Source of the DNA: Colwellia sp.
Lineage (GTDB): Bacteria; Pseudomonadota; Gammaproteobacteria; Enterobacterales; Alteromonadaceae
DNA length: 64,000 nucleotides
NCBI GenBank assembly: GCA_013215385.1
Contig: JABSOY010000006.1
Coordinates: 124,001-188,000, forward strand
Direction: 5' to 3'
Part shown: in pieces, positions 17,663 through 27,791 of the stretch
Layout of the letters: every line of letters starts with the position of its first letter
Position numbering within the stretch: the first letter of the stretch is position 1
Translations under genes and position numbers: made by a program
Notes under the pieces: model-generated
Seen by the model: only the letters and a program-made list of their open reading frames with translations
What the model was told of the DNA's origin: nothing
Databases searched by the model: none

Positions 17663-19226
17663 AGCTGAGCAGCAAGCTTTATTACTTGCTAAAAAAACTC
17701 AAGAGCAAGCGCTCGATTATTTGCGAAGAATACTATTAGCGCCTGTTTATGATGTTGCCGTTGAAACCGATTTAACGCCATTAACTAAGTTGTCAGCACG
17801 TTTAGGTAATCAAATATTCCTTAAACGTGAAGATCAGCAACCGGTACATTCGTTCAAGTTACGTGGTGCTTATAATAAGTTAGTAAACTTAACGGAACAA
17901 CAATGTATTCATGGTGTCATTGCTGCTTCTGCTGGTAATCATGCACAAGGTATGGCACTTGCCGCGCATAAGTTAGGTATTAAAGCGACCATTGTCATGC
18001 CGATCACTACGCCTGACATTAAAGTCGATAATGTACGACGTTTTGGCGCTGAAGTTCGTTTAGTTGGGAAGAGTTTTAATGAAGCACAAACCGCGTCATT
18101 AGCTTATGCCCGTGAGGAAAATAAAACGCTGATCCATCCTTTTGACGATATTGATGTTATTGCCGGGCAAGGCACGGTTGCTAAAGAGTTATTACAACAA
18201 CAGCCTAAATCTGATGTTGTTTTTATTCCTGTTGGTGGTGGTGGTTTACTCGCAGGTATGGCGGTTTACTTAAAACAACTACAACCAAATATTAAAGTCA
18301 TTGGCGTTGAGGCGGAAGACTCTGCTTGTTTAAAAGCTGCGATGGAGGCAGGAGAACCTGTCGATTTAGCACATGTTGGCCTTTTTGCTGATGGCGTTGC
18401 GGTTAAGCGTATTGGTGAACATACCTTTGATTTAATCAAGCATTATTGTGATGACGTAATTACTGTCTCTACTGATGAAATTTGTGCTTCTATCAAAGAT
18501 ATCTTTGAACAAACACGTGTGATTTCGGAACCTGCCGGCGCATTATCGTTAGCAGGCTTACAGAAATACTGTAAAACCAGTGGCGGAAATGAGTCCTTGG
18601 TCGCCATTTTATCTGGCGCTAATATGAATTTCCATACCTTACGTTATATTTCAGAACGTTGTGAATTAGGCGAACAAAAAGAAGCGGTACTCTCGGTGAC
18701 TATTCCTGAAGAAAAAGGCAGTTTCAGAAAGTTTTGTCATGCTTTAGACGGTCGAGTTATCACAGAATTTAATTATCGTTATGCAACTAAAGTCGACGGT
18801 AGCCATAAAAATGCAAATATTTTTGTTGGTGTCAGAACCGGCGGTGAAGAAGATAGAAATCAGCTACTGAACGTACTTAGTGACAAAAACTATCAAACAA
18901 CAGATCTTACCAATAATGAATTAGCTAAGCTTCATGTTCGGTATATGGTTGGTGGTCAAAATTCCAGACCAAACCAAGAGCGAATTTTTCGTTTTCAGTT
19001 TCCTGAATACCCTGGGGCCTTAGAAAAATTTCTTGATATGTTAGGTGAACATTGGAATATCACCTTATTCCATTATCGTAACCACGGCGCAGCCTTCGGG
19101 CAAGTATTAGCGGGTTTTGAGGTTAAAAATGATGATCAGTTAGACTTTTTTAACCACTTAAAAGCGCTAGGTTATGAATGGCAAGAAGAAACCGAAAATG
19201 AAGCTTACCAAGCATTTTTAAATTAA
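17655..19226 (+). CDS. ilvA: Threonine dehydratase (biosynthetic)
   Basis: A PLP fold-type II enzyme that deaminates threonine to 2-ketobutyrate, the first step towards isoleucine. The PLP Lys lies in HSFKLRGAYNK (about residue 66), the phosphate loop in PVGGGGLLAG, and two ACT-like regulatory domains for Ile feedback occupy about residues 345-520 (AVLSVTIPEEKGSFRKF; RFQFPEYPGALEKFLDML). I chose ATG 17655 (523 aa; E. coli 514); the frame extends to GTG 17577 but this stretch is the small ilvD-like ORF in another frame. Last gene of the ilv operon. Confidence 0.95.
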   Translation: MTEAEQQALLLAKKTQEQALDYLRRILLAPVYDVAVETDLTPLTKLSARLGNQIFLKREDQQPVHSFKLRGAYNKLVNLTEQQCIHGVIAASAGNHAQGMALAAHKLGIKATIVMPITTPDIKVDNVRRFGAEVRLVGKSFNEAQTASLAYAREENKTLIHPFDDIDVIAGQGTVAKELLQQQPKSDVVFIPVGGGGLLAGMAVYLKQLQPNIKVIGVEAEDSACLKAAMEAGEPVDLAHVGLFADGVAVKRIGEHTFDLIKHYCDDVITVSTDEICASIKDIFEQTRVISEPAGALSLAGLQKYCKTSGGNESLVAILSGANMNFHTLRYISERCELGEQKEAVLSVTIPEEKGSFRKFCHALDGRVITEFNYRYATKVDGSHKNANIFVGVRTGGEEDRNQLLNVLSDKNYQTTDLTNNELAKLHVRYMVGGQNSRPNQERIFRFQFPEYPGALEKFLDMLGEHWNITLFHYRNHGAAFGQVLAGFEVKNDDQLDFFNHLKALGYEWQEETENEAYQAFLN

Positions 19227-19267
19227 CTGACTGACCAGTCATAATAAATCTATATTGATCAAACACT

Positions 19268-19296
19268 AAAGCCACTTTATTTAAAGTGGTTTTTTA
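19268..19296 (+). terminator. Terminator of the ilv operon
   Basis: Stem CCACTTTA / TAAAGTGG (19272-19279, 19282-19289) extended by A/T pairs, followed by T at 19290-19295; 42 nt after the ilvA stop. Confidence 0.8.
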
Positions 19297-19363
19297 CATT
19301 TAGTCTTGTTAATTAGCAAAAATTTAGTTTACTCTGTAACCATAAAAATAATAAGGATATTTC

Positions 19364-20815
19364 ATGACGCAAGTAAGTCAAAACAATGAAACGGTGATTT
19401 CCCCTTCACTAGAGCCAAGTTTACAGCCTTTAGATAAACATAAACGTATTGATGCATTAGACATTTTACGAGGCTTAGCATTAGTTGGTATTTTACTGAT
19501 GAATGTTGAGTGGTTTAACCGTGCCATTACTTCATTAGGTCAGGCTGATGCATCGCTAACTGGTATTGACCATGCCATAGCTTGGTTGATTCGTTGTTTT
19601 GTTGAAGGTAAGTTTTATAAGTTATTTGCGTTAATTTTTGGTATGGGCTTCGCGGTCATGTTGTTACGAGCCAAGAAAGCAGAACGCCCCTTTGGAGCTT
19701 GGTTTACTCGGCGAATGCTAGTGCTTTGGTTCATCGGTATCGCTCATATGATTTTTTTATGGGGTGGCGATATTCTGCATGATTATGCGCTAGCTGGCTT
19801 TGTGCTATTGGCATGGGTAACCTATAAAAAATCTGACAACCCAAGAGCCTACCTGAAACTAGCGTTAACATGGTTAATGATACCTATTTTTATAGTCAGC
19901 TTTGGCGGTGCAATATTTGGCATGGTTTTAAATGACACTAAATATCAGGATATGTGGCAAAACGAATTAGCAGTTTTTACTGCGGTTGAAAAGCAGTTTG
20001 CATATGGCGTTGAAGATGTAAGTCTGATTAATACCGTCGAGAAAAATCAGGAAAGTTCTTCTGCAGAAACCTCACTGGTACAATCTACAGATAAAGAGAC
20101 TAACGCAGAAAACATTGCCGATACTCTACAGCAGCGAAAAGATGCGGCAGCCGATGTTCTTGAAGAAAACACCGCATTTACTCAAGACAGCTATTGGAAA
20201 GCGACAGAATATCGTCTCGGTTTTACTGCATTTATGCTGATGTTCTCTCCGGTAATGGCCTTAGTCGTTTTAATGCCTATTTTTATTTTAGGGTTTTGGC
20301 TGGTTGTTACCGAAAAAATAACTAAACACCAACAAAATCAAACATTCTTTAAAACGCTGGCTCGTGTTGGTTTAATGGTTGGTATTCCACTAAATATTGC
20401 GAGTATTTTAATTATTCAACATCCTGCGGCAGGTATTTCTGGGGTCTTACAGGGTGTTGGGCAAATACTATTTTATATCGCTCAATACCTGCTATCGGCT
20501 GGTTATTTAGGGCTGGTGGTTTGTGCATTGAATAAGCACCGATGGCAAAAAATATTGTCAGTATTTACCCCGATGGGACAAATGGCGTTGACCAACTATT
20601 TAATGCACTCGGTGATTTTAACCTGCATATTTTATGGTTATGCCGGTGGGCAATATGGTGATATTTCGCGAGCACCACAAATGTTACTGGTTTTTGCTAT
20701 TATAATTTTTCAGCTTATCTTTTCAAAGTGGTGGCTAAACCGCTATCGTTTTGGTCCTATGGAATGGTTATGGCGTAGCCTAACCTATAAAAAAAGACAA
20801 CCAATGAAGTTATAA
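19364..20815 (+). CDS. DUF418 (YeiB-like) membrane protein
   Basis: A 483-residue polytopic inner-membrane protein. The N-terminal motif RIDALDILRGLALVGILLMN (about residues 23-42) is diagnostic for the acyltransferase-3-like DUF418/YeiB family, as is FTPMGQMALTNYLMHSVI (about 396-413) and the ending RFGPMEWLWRSLTY. About nine or ten hydrophobic segments are visible, interrupted by a hydrophilic insertion (about 205-275, rich in Glu, Ser, Thr) not usual for the family. The molecular function of the family is unknown. It stands between two terminators, so it is a single-gene unit. Confidence 0.85.
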   Translation: MTQVSQNNETVISPSLEPSLQPLDKHKRIDALDILRGLALVGILLMNVEWFNRAITSLGQADASLTGIDHAIAWLIRCFVEGKFYKLFALIFGMGFAVMLLRAKKAERPFGAWFTRRMLVLWFIGIAHMIFLWGGDILHDYALAGFVLLAWVTYKKSDNPRAYLKLALTWLMIPIFIVSFGGAIFGMVLNDTKYQDMWQNELAVFTAVEKQFAYGVEDVSLINTVEKNQESSSAETSLVQSTDKETNAENIADTLQQRKDAAADVLEENTAFTQDSYWKATEYRLGFTAFMLMFSPVMALVVLMPIFILGFWLVVTEKITKHQQNQTFFKTLARVGLMVGIPLNIASILIIQHPAAGISGVLQGVGQILFYIAQYLLSAGYLGLVVCALNKHRWQKILSVFTPMGQMALTNYLMHSVILTCIFYGYAGGQYGDISRAPQMLLVFAIIIFQLIFSKWWLNRYRFGPMEWLWRSLTYKKRQPMKL

Positions 20816-20841
20816 AACAATCGATTAACCCAAACTAAATG

Positions 20842-20866
20842 AAAGGCAGCCGTTGGCTGCTTTTTA
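20842..20866 (+). terminator. Terminator after the DUF418 gene
   Basis: Stem GCAGCC / GGCTGC (20846-20851, 20855-20860), loop GTT, then TTTTT; 30 nt after the stop. Confidence 0.85.
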
Positions 20867-20886
20867 CTTTTAAAGGAGGAGAAAAT

Positions 20887-20910
20887 ATGAATAGGTGGGA
20901 TAAAAACTAA
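20887..20910 (+). CDS. Seven-codon mini-ORF with perfect Shine-Dalgarno
   Basis: AAAGGAGGAG (20872-20881) stands 5 nt before ATG 20887; the ORF reads MNRWDKN then TAA, and its stop overlaps the inverted repeat that begins at 20908. A leader peptide or a decayed gene start are both possible. Confidence 0.25.
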   Translation: MNRWDKN

Positions 20911-20939
20911 GAATAGTCATATATTCAACGGTATTCTTA
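20908..20939. promoter_or_regulatory. Inverted repeat upstream of XRE regulator
   Basis: Perfect 8-bp arms TAAGAATA (20908-20915) and TATTCTTA (20932-20939); a third AAGAATAG lies at 20973-20980. Likely operator, perhaps for the downstream XRE protein itself (inference). Confidence 0.45.
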
Positions 20940-21028
20940 AATATTCACCTTTATATTATTACAGGAATAACCAAGAATAGTTTTGCTGTCGACGGCATTT
21001 CAATATAATTATTTAAAAGGAAAAGCAA

Positions 21029-21751
21029 ATGACGCTTGGTGAACAATTAAAAAAATTAAGAAATGCAAAAGAAATGAGTCAGCCCGATTTGGCAAACTTA
21101 GCGGGTATAGAGCAGTCGTATTTATCGAAACTAGAAAATGATAAATCTATGCCCTCCAATGATATTTTTCGTAAGCTACTAACGGCTTTTGAGTTATCAC
21201 TAGCGCAGTTTTTAGCGGGTTTTGATAAAAACTATTTAGTGACTCAGTTAAGTCAAATACCAGATATTGAACTTTGGCTGAAACAGCAACAAAAATCACA
21301 AATGCTCAATCAACGTAGATACCTTTATTTATGTAGTACGATGATTGTAATCGCGTTAACTTTATTTTATGCAGGGCAAAGTAAAATATTGTTCCCTGAA
21401 TTACAGTTTAAATATTACTCCGAAGGGGTTGTCTTAGTAGGTGAGCCGAAAGATATATTTGATGACTGGCAAAAACTAATCCCACGAAATGCAGGTGTTA
21501 ATATTTATGATAAAAAGAAGATTGAGATGACTCAACGTCAGGATATGAAGTACATATTGTCTACTCAATTTTTAGGGCAACAGTTTGTAAAGAGTTTACC
21601 TGAGGGCTTACGGCTCTTTAGTCGAGGAAGTGATCAAATGATCGCTAACCCCGTGAATGCTTGGCTTAGAGTCGCGGGCGTATTCTTTTTTGTTATGGGA
21701 ATCATGGGCTTTATTTTAGAGCGACGTTTATACAAAACAGCCTATTTGTAA
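21029..21751 (+). CDS. Membrane-anchored XRE-family regulator
   Basis: The N-terminal Cro/CI-type helix-turn-helix (residues 4-65: LGEQLKKLRNAKEMSQPDLA, IEQSYLSKLEN) is followed by a helical linker, one membrane span at about 96-114 (LYLCSTMIVIALTLFYAG), an extracytoplasmic domain, and a second span at about 215-232 (VAGVFFFVMGIMGFILE). The DNA-binding part stays in the cytoplasm; the roughly 100-residue middle domain faces the periplasm and probably senses a signal. AAAAGGA precedes the ATG. Isolated gene; targets unknown, autoregulation suggested by upstream repeats. Confidence 0.85.
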   Translation: MTLGEQLKKLRNAKEMSQPDLANLAGIEQSYLSKLENDKSMPSNDIFRKLLTAFELSLAQFLAGFDKNYLVTQLSQIPDIELWLKQQQKSQMLNQRRYLYLCSTMIVIALTLFYAGQSKILFPELQFKYYSEGVVLVGEPKDIFDDWQKLIPRNAGVNIYDKKKIEMTQRQDMKYILSTQFLGQQFVKSLPEGLRLFSRGSDQMIANPVNAWLRVAGVFFFVMGIMGFILERRLYKTAYL

Positions 21752-21806
21752 TACTGAACAAAGCGATAAGTTATTTGTTAGTAAAAACTTATCGCTATCT
21801 ATTCAT

Positions 21807-22055
21807 TTAATCAGCTAATTTAGCTTCAATTTCAGCAAGCTTATTTTCTAATTCAGCTAATTTTTCACGTGTTTTTAATAATACTTGAGTTTGAACATCA
21901 AATTCTTCACGCGAAACCACATCAAGTTGTGATAATTTACGTTGCAACACCACTTTAGTTTTCTCTTCTATGTCGTTAGCAATCTCTTTAAACTTTGGTG
22001 GAATGGCATCGGTGACTTGTTTAGCGATGTCTTCAATCTTTTTTGCATTAAACAT
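21807..22055 (-). CDS. ubiK: Ubiquinone biosynthesis accessory factor UbiK
   Basis: An 82-residue helical protein of the YqiC/BMFP family: amphipathic N-terminal helix (KKIEDIAKQVTDAIPPKF) and C-terminal coiled coil (LLKTREKLAELENKLAEIEAKL, split by position 60-80). In E. coli it trimerises, binds UbiJ and lipid, and helps the soluble Ubi metabolon. I chose ATG 22055 because the family begins at MFNAKKIE; the frame is open 14 codons further. Its partner gene ubiJ is 4 kb away in this window. Confidence 0.9.
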   Translation of the reverse strand: MFNAKKIEDIAKQVTDAIPPKFKEIANDIEEKTKVVLQRKLSQLDVVSREEFDVQTQVLLKTREKLAELENKLAEIEAKLAD

Positions 22056-22192
22056 TATATTTATCCATAGTTCATTAATTATCTTATTGTAATGCATTTA
22101 ATGATTTTGCCAATGGCTAATTCACTATACGCTCTAAGGCAAACAGGGTAAAATCAGCGCCCAGAAAATATACTGACTGAAATAAAAATAAC

Positions 22193-24211
22193 ATGAAACT
22201 TAACCCCGGACAAAATGAAGCCGTTAAATATGTCACTGGCCCGTGCTTAGTACTCGCAGGTGCAGGGAGTGGTAAAACAGGGGTTATTTGTCAGAAAATT
22301 GCGTATCTTATTGAAAAGTGCGATTACAAAGCACGTCATATTGCCGCCGTAACGTTCACCAACAAAGCCGCTCGAGAAATGAAAGAGCGTGTGGTTAAAA
22401 TGATGGACAAAAATTTAACGCGTGGTCTGACAGTTTCTACTTTTCACTCCTTGGGCCTTGATATTATTCGTAAAGAAATTAAAACGTTAGGCTATAAGCC
22501 AGGTTTTACATTATTTGATGATCAAGACTCGCTGTCGCTATTAAAAGAACTGACCAACGAACAACTTGATGGTGACAAAGATTTACTCAGCAAACTGCAA
22601 AGCATGATTTCCAATTGGAAAAATGACTTGTTACTGCCTGAAGCGGCGATAAAATTGGCCAGCGATGCTGACACAACGATGTACGCAGAGTTTTATCAGC
22701 TCTATCAAAAGCACATGAAAGCTTATAATGCGCTTGATTTTGACGACTTGATCTTAGCGCCAACACTATTATTAAAAAACTTTCCGGAAGTACTTGCTCG
22801 CTGGCAGAAAAAAATTAGATACCTACTGGTCGATGAATATCAAGATACCAATGCTAGCCAATATGAATTAGTTAAATTAATTGCCGGCGAGAAAGGCCTG
22901 TTAACGGTTGTTGGTGACGATGATCAGTCTATCTATTCTTGGCGTGGCGCTAAGCCGCAAAACTTAGTGCTACTCGGGGAAGACTACCCACAACTTAAGC
23001 TGATTAAATTAGAGCAAAATTACCGTTCTAGTGGCCGTATTTTAAAATGTGCCAATACCTTAATTGCTAATAATCCTCATGTTTACGACAAAGCATTATT
23101 TAGTGAACTCGCTTACGGTGTTGAGTTACGTGTTATTCAGGCTAAAAATGAAGAGCATGAAATAGAGCGTGTGGTCGGAGAGTTAATTGGTCATAAGTTC
23201 TTAAATAAAAGTAAATTCAAAAATTATGCGATTTTATACCGAGGCAACCATCAATCTCGTTTGTTAGAAAAATCACTGATGCTTAACCGTATACCTTATA
23301 AAATTAGTGGCGGCACGTCGTTTTTCTCGCGCAGTGAAATTAAAGACATGATGGCTTTTCTACGGGTATTGGTGAACCCTGATGACGACAACGCCTTTTT
23401 AAGAATAGTCAACGTTCCGCGCAGAGAAATAGGGCCAACCACCTTAGAAAAATTGGGTAACTACGCCAATATGCGACAAATAAGTATGTTTGCCGCCAGC
23501 TTTGAATTAGGGCTTGAACAACACTTAACCGGCCGTGGCTTAGTGCACGTGCAACGTTTTACTCGCTGGTTAGTTGAAACGGGCGACCATGCTGAACGAG
23601 GTGATACCCCCGCGGTGCTACGTGCGATGATCCGTGAAATAAATTATGAAGATTGGTTGTACGATACTTCCCCTAGCCCAAAAGCTGCCGAAATGCGCAT
23701 GAAAAACGTGACAACACTTTTTAGCTGGGTGACGCAAATGCTAGAAGGTGATGACGAAAACGATGCTATGGTGCTGCCTGAAATTGTCACCCGTTTAACT
23801 CTGCGTGAGATGATGGAGCGTGGCGAAGATGAAGATGATGCTGACCAAGTACAGTTAATGACGCTGCATGCGTCGAAAGGGTTAGAGTTTCCATACGTAT
23901 TTTTGATTGGTATGGAAGAAGGTTTATTACCGCATCAAACCAGTATGGATGAAGGTAATGTTGAAGAAGAGCGCCGCCTTGCCTATGTGGGTATTACTCG
24001 TGCACAACGAGAGTTGATTTTTACTTATGCCCGTGAACGTCGACAATACGGAGAAGTTTCCCGTACTGAAGCCAGTCGTTTTTTACACGAATTACCGCAA
24101 GACGATCTCAGTTGGGAGCTTACCGAAACGAAAAAAAGCCAAGCACATAAAGACAAAACGACAAAAATGGGCGTTGCTAATTTACGTGATATGTTAAAGA
24201 AAAAAGGCTAG
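22193..24211 (+). CDS. rep: ATP-dependent DNA helicase Rep
   Basis: A 672-residue SF1A 3'-5' helicase (E. coli Rep 673). Motif I is [11 protein letters not shown] (about residue 22-32), Ia [88 protein letters not shown]. Rep clears proteins ahead of the replisome and restarts forks; its C-terminus binds DnaB. Position near ilvC/ilvY agrees with E. coli order. Confidence 0.96.
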   Translation: MKLNPGQNEAVKYVTGPCLVLAGAGSGKTGVICQKIAYLIEKCDYKARHIAAVTFTNKAAREMKERVVKMMDKNLTRGLTVSTFHSLGLDIIRKEIKTLGYKPGFTLFDDQDSLSLLKELTNEQLDGDKDLLSKLQSMISNWKNDLLLPEAAIKLASDADTTMYAEFYQLYQKHMKAYNALDFDDLILAPTLLLKNFPEVLARWQKKIRYLLVDEYQDTNASQYELVKLIAGEKGLLTVVGDDDQSIYSWRGAKPQNLVLLGEDYPQLKLIKLEQNYRSSGRILKCANTLIANNPHVYDKALFSELAYGVELRVIQAKNEEHEIERVVGELIGHKFLNKSKFKNYAILYRGNHQSRLLEKSLMLNRIPYKISGGTSFFSRSEIKDMMAFLRVLVNPDDDNAFLRIVNVPRREIGPTTLEKLGNYANMRQISMFAASFELGLEQHLTGRGLVHVQRFTRWLVETGDHAERGDTPAVLRAMIREINYEDWLYDTSPSPKAAEMRMKNVTTLFSWVTQMLEGDDENDAMVLPEIVTRLTLREMMERGEDEDDADQVQLMTLHASKGLEFPYVFLIGMEEGLLPHQTSMDEGNVEEERRLAYVGITRAQRELIFTYARERRQYGEVSRTEASRFLHELPQDDLSWELTETKKSQAHKDKTTKMGVANLRDMLKKKG

Positions 24212-24213
24212 AA

Positions 24214-24240
24214 CGACAGATTATCAGCGATAATCTGTCG
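24214..24240. terminator. Hairpin between convergent rep and ubiB
   Basis: Perfect 12-bp stem CGACAGATTATC / GATAATCTGTCG with loop AGC, directly after the rep stop. No T-run on either side, so a weak or factor-assisted bidirectional terminator, or an mRNA-end stabiliser. Confidence 0.55.
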
Positions 24241-24268
24241 GATTCATCTCACTAATTCTTTGATAAGC

Positions 24269-25834
24269 TTAGTGAAAAAATATAGCTAAACAGATAATGA
24301 TTGCACTAGAGGCAATGGTAAATATTAACTGTTTGTGCTGCTTGTTTTGTTGTTCTTTCAGCTGGATAATTAGCTGTGCTTGTTGGTCGTGACTCTTACG
24401 GCCAGTTTTTAAATAGTCATAAACCAAATCGGGTATTTCAGGCAACTTTTCATTCCAAAAAGGAATATTCTCTTTGACCTTTTTATAAACCGCTTTTATA
24501 CCCATTTGATCTTTAACCCAGTTTTCTAAGTAAGGTTTGGCGGTTTGCCATAAATCGAGCTGTGGATATAGTTGACGACCTAAGCCTTCAATATATAAAA
24601 GTGTTTTTTGTAACAATACCAGTTGAGGTTGTACTTCCATATTAAAACGGCGAGCGGTATTAAACAGGCTGACTAACACTTGTCCGAACGATATTTCTGC
24701 AAGTGGCTTATTAAAAATAGGTTCGCAAACAGTACGAATAGCAAATTCAAATTCGTCAACACTGGTTTCACTGGGCACCCAGCCAGAATCAACGTGCAAT
24801 TCTGCTACTTTACGGTAATCTCTGTTGAAAAATGCGACAAAATTTTCCGCTAAATAACGTTTGTCTTCCCGATTTAACGTGCCACAAATACCACAGTCTA
24901 TCGCTATCCATGTTGGATCTGCTGGGTTAGTTGCATCAACAAAAACATTACCTGGATGCATATCGGCATGAAAAAAGCTGTCGCGAAATACTTGTGTGAA
25001 AAATACTTCAACACCGCGTTCGGCCAACAATTTCATGTCTACGCCAAGTTGTTGTAGTGTCGCTATTTCACCAACGCCGGTACCGTAAATACGCTCCATA
25101 ACCATCACGTTTTGGTAACTAAATTCGCTATAAACTTCTGGCACATATAATACGTGATCGCTAGTATTACCTTGTTCAAAGTTTTGTTTTAATAATGTGG
25201 CATTAGCGGCTTCGCGAATAAGGTCAAGCTCGTCGATAATCGTTTTACGGTATTCATTAACCACTTCTTTTGGACGTAAACGTTTACCGTCTGGTAAAAA
25301 GCGCGCAACCATACCCGCAAAGAGTGACATCACTTTAATGTCGGCTAGAATCGTCTCAGTTATATTAGGGCGTAATACTTTAATAACAATTTCATGTGGG
25401 CTGCCATCTTGCAATAAGGTCGCCGTATGTACTTGTGCAATAGATGCGGAGGCTAATGGTTGTATTTCAAAATCGATAAAATGCTGATTGAATACCTCTT
25501 CGCCGATAGCCTCAATAATAATTTGCTTAGCTAACTTGCCATCAAAAGCCGGTACTTGGTCTTGTAGCAAGGCTAGCTCAGCAGCGAAATCTTCGGGTAG
25601 TAAATCACGGCGAGTTGAAAGCATTTGCCCAAACTTTACAAAAACCGGGCCTAAAGACTCAATCGCTAAACGAAGCCGTAAAGCTAAGGGTTTATCTTTA
25701 TGTTTATTACGTAGCCAAAATAGTTTAAAGCGAATAAGTTTCGCATACCAAGGTAGCATGTGGCGGGGGATTAATTCATCAAGGCCAAATTGAAGAAAGG
25801 TCTTGGTGATGCGATAAAGTCGTAAACTGCTCAC
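24269..25834 (-). CDS. ubiB: UbiB, atypical kinase-like ubiquinone factor
   Basis: A 521-residue ABC1/ADCK/UbiB-family protein. The KxGQ helix characteristic of the family is seen in [16 protein letters not shown] (about residues 72-87), with ALA-Lys regions, catalytic [12 protein letters not shown] (about 288-299) and Mg-binding IAIDCGICG. One C-terminal membrane anchor (about 500-520, [15 protein letters not shown]). It has ATPase activity linked to lipid handling for ubiquinone synthesis. Third gene of ubiE-ubiJ-ubiB (15 bp after ubiJ). Slightly shorter than E. coli (546). Confidence 0.94.
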   Translation of the reverse strand: MSSLRLYRITKTFLQFGLDELIPRHMLPWYAKLIRFKLFWLRNKHKDKPLALRLRLAIESLGPVFVKFGQMLSTRRDLLPEDFAAELALLQDQVPAFDGKLAKQIIIEAIGEEVFNQHFIDFEIQPLASASIAQVHTATLLQDGSPHEIVIKVLRPNITETILADIKVMSLFAGMVARFLPDGKRLRPKEVVNEYRKTIIDELDLIREAANATLLKQNFEQGNTSDHVLYVPEVYSEFSYQNVMVMERIYGTGVGEIATLQQLGVDMKLLAERGVEVFFTQVFRDSFFHADMHPGNVFVDATNPADPTWIAIDCGICGTLNREDKRYLAENFVAFFNRDYRKVAELHVDSGWVPSETSVDEFEFAIRTVCEPIFNKPLAEISFGQVLVSLFNTARRFNMEVQPQLVLLQKTLLYIEGLGRQLYPQLDLWQTAKPYLENWVKDQMGIKAVYKKVKENIPFWNEKLPEIPDLVYDYLKTGRKSHDQQAQLIIQLKEQQNKQHKQLIFTIASSAIIICLAIFFH

Positions 25835-25849
25835 AGTATTCCTTGCACG

Positions 25850-26497
25850 TTAGGTTATGGTTGTTTTTATAGCGATGGTGTTTGAAAGCTTTTCAATACG
25901 TTTCGCAACATCATTAGTTTGTGACATAAGCTCATTCACTTGCTGACTAAAATGATTAATTTGGCTAGCAGTAACTACTAAACGTTTTTCATGTACTAAC
26001 CATTCGCTCGCGTCAGCCTGTATTTGCTGAGTGACAAAATTAAACTTTTTCACTAAACTCGAGCCAAACTGCGACAATTTATAGGTAGGAATGTCACCAA
26101 TATGTTTGGCTATTTCGCTTTGCCAATCGATTTCTAATGACTCGGCAATGTTTGCAAATTGTTGGGCAACTTTAAGATCCCCTATTACGTTTAACTTTTC
26201 CTGCTTAATGAGTTCGGTAATTTGCTGTTGTTTTTTTAAAGCCAGTAAGGTTTTAATACTGGTTTGAACCGTACAATCACTGCGTTCGGTCAAACTAGTG
26301 ACCAGTACTTTATTGTCATTTACAGAAAAACTTAGTGGGAACCCTAATTCAGTTAATTGCATAGTGAAGGTTTTTTGTTCTAAAACCGTTAAGGTTTTAA
26401 CACCATGAATATTAAGCGCTAATGCCTGATTTACAGCAAATTCAATTGCTGAACATAAGGCTTGTTGTGGCATTAACTGCTTGTTAATATTCATCAA
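25850..26497 (-). CDS. ubiJ: Ubiquinone biosynthesis accessory factor UbiJ
   Basis: A 215-residue protein with an SCP2-type lipid-binding fold in the N-terminal two thirds (CSAIEFAVNQALALN; LPLSFSVNDNKVLV-like strand) and a C-terminal coiled coil (about 175-205, INHFSQQVNELMSQTND). It organises the Ubi complex and binds ubiquinone intermediates. It begins 2 bp after ubiE, so the three ubi genes form one operon. Confidence 0.9.
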   Translation of the reverse strand: MMNINKQLMPQQALCSAIEFAVNQALALNIHGVKTLTVLEQKTFTMQLTELGFPLSFSVNDNKVLVTSLTERSDCTVQTSIKTLLALKKQQQITELIKQEKLNVIGDLKVAQQFANIAESLEIDWQSEIAKHIGDIPTYKLSQFGSSLVKKFNFVTQQIQADASEWLVHEKRLVVTASQINHFSQQVNELMSQTNDVAKRIEKLSNTIAIKTTIT

Positions 26498-26499
26498 AA

Positions 26500-27291
26500 T
26501 TAAAACTTATAACCTTTATGTAGTGCAACAACACCACCGGTTAAGTTTTTGAAGCTGGTTTGTTCAAATCCGGCATTATCCATCATTTCCTTTAAGGTTT
26601 CTTGATCAGGATGCATGCGAATGGACTCTGCTAAGTATTGATAACTATCGCCATCTTTAGCGACTAATTCACCAATTTTCGGCAGAATATTAAATGAATA
26701 GAAATCGTAAGCTTTGCTAATGAGTTCATGTTGCGGTTTTGAGAATTCTAAAACTAATAAACGTCCACCAGGTTTAAGCACTCGAAAAATAGAGCGCAGC
26801 GCCATGTCTTTATCGGTTACGTTTCGTAAACCAAAAGCTATGGTAACAATGTCAAAAGTATTGTCTTCAAAAGGTAAGTATTGCGCATTGGCTTGCACGT
26901 ATTCAATATTTTGTACTAAACCTTTGTCGCGTAACTTATCACGGCCAACATTTAACATTGAACTGTTAATATCAGCAAGAATAACTTTGCCTTCACGACC
27001 AACAAGTTGTGAAAATTTTGCGGTTAAATCACCGGTTCCGCCTGCTAAATCAAGTACCTTGTTGCCCGGGCGAACGCCACTAGCATCGATCGTAAAGCGC
27101 TTCCATAAGCGATGAATACCAAAGGACATTAAGTCATTCATCACATCATATTGTGCGGCTACAGAATGAAATACACTGGCGACCTTTGACTCTTTCTCGC
27201 TTTTGTCTACGGTTTGGAAGCCAAAGTGCGTGGTGCTGTCGTTATGGGGTTTTGACGTGTTTTCTTGATGATTATCTTGTTGGTCTGCCAT
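26500..27291 (-). CDS. ubiE: C-methyltransferase UbiE (ubiquinone/menaquinone)
   Basis: A class I SAM methyltransferase, 263 aa (E. coli 251). SAM motif [16 protein letters not shown] (about residues 78-92), post-[12 protein letters not shown], motif [16 protein letters not shown], motif [19 protein letters not shown]-terminal [20 protein letters not shown] fits the family; the first ~20 residues (Asn/His/Gln-rich) are an extra tail. Methylates the benzoquinone ring. First gene of ubiE-ubiJ-ubiB. Confidence 0.96.
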   Translation of the reverse strand: MADQQDNHQENTSKPHNDSTTHFGFQTVDKSEKESKVASVFHSVAAQYDVMNDLMSFGIHRLWKRFTIDASGVRPGNKVLDLAGGTGDLTAKFSQLVGREGKVILADINSSMLNVGRDKLRDKGLVQNIEYVQANAQYLPFEDNTFDIVTIAFGLRNVTDKDMALRSIFRVLKPGGRLLVLEFSKPQHELISKAYDFYSFNILPKIGELVAKDGDSYQYLAESIRMHPDQETLKEMMDNAGFEQTSFKNLTGGVVALHKGYKF

Positions 27292-27481
27292 CTAACTTCA
27301 CCTATAACTAAAATTGCCAATAGTTTACCGTATTTTTCGTCAATATTTAACTATTGAGATCAATAGTTAAGGTTTTATCTGTCTCATGATGTCCGTTTAG
27401 TATTTGCACATCAGTATACTTTTAACCTAATAGGTATGATAATCTAAGGTGGGATTTACACGTTATTTACAATTTGAGAAC

Positions 27482-27769
27482 ATGAATATGAAGTTTTATT
27501 TACTCCTAATCTCAATCCTTTTAATGGGTTGCCAGCAAACATCAGATGAAGTAGTAGCTATGTCATCGACTGAGAAAGTAGTTAAACATAAGGTTATTTG
27601 TACTCAGTCTTCAACGCCACCACTACAAAACAAAGAAAAATTAAAAAAGATGCTTTTAGCCAAAGGAAAAATAGACTCTTCATTGCCAGAGAAAGAAATT
27701 GATCAGGCAGTAAATGATTATATTCGTAAAAAAAATGCAGCAATAAAAACTAAAGACTGCAAAAAATAG
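27482..27769 (+). CDS. Small lipoprotein with protease-pro-region-like C-terminal half
   Basis: A 95-residue protein with a type II signal peptide: MKFYLLLISILLMGC has the lipobox LMGC, so Cys (about residue 17) would be acylated. I set the start at ATG 27482; ATG 27488 is equally possible and the open frame upstream (GTG 27449) is not needed. The C-terminal part (KEKLKKMLLAKGKID...EKEIDQAVNDYIRKK) resembles, without gaps, residues ~41-80 of the pro-region of the M6 protease encoded 22 bp downstream (KERILYWLEKRG...KEEKKLALAQYLNKK). Two further Cys (ICTQ near residue 43, KDCKK at the end) could form a disulfide. An immunity/inhibitor or chaperone role for the protease is inferred. Confidence 0.7.
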   Translation: MNMKFYLLLISILLMGCQQTSDEVVAMSSTEKVVKHKVICTQSSTPPLQNKEKLKKMLLAKGKIDSSLPEKEIDQAVNDYIRKKNAAIKTKDCKK

Positions 27770-27791
27770 CAATTAAAGAAGTAGGGAATTT

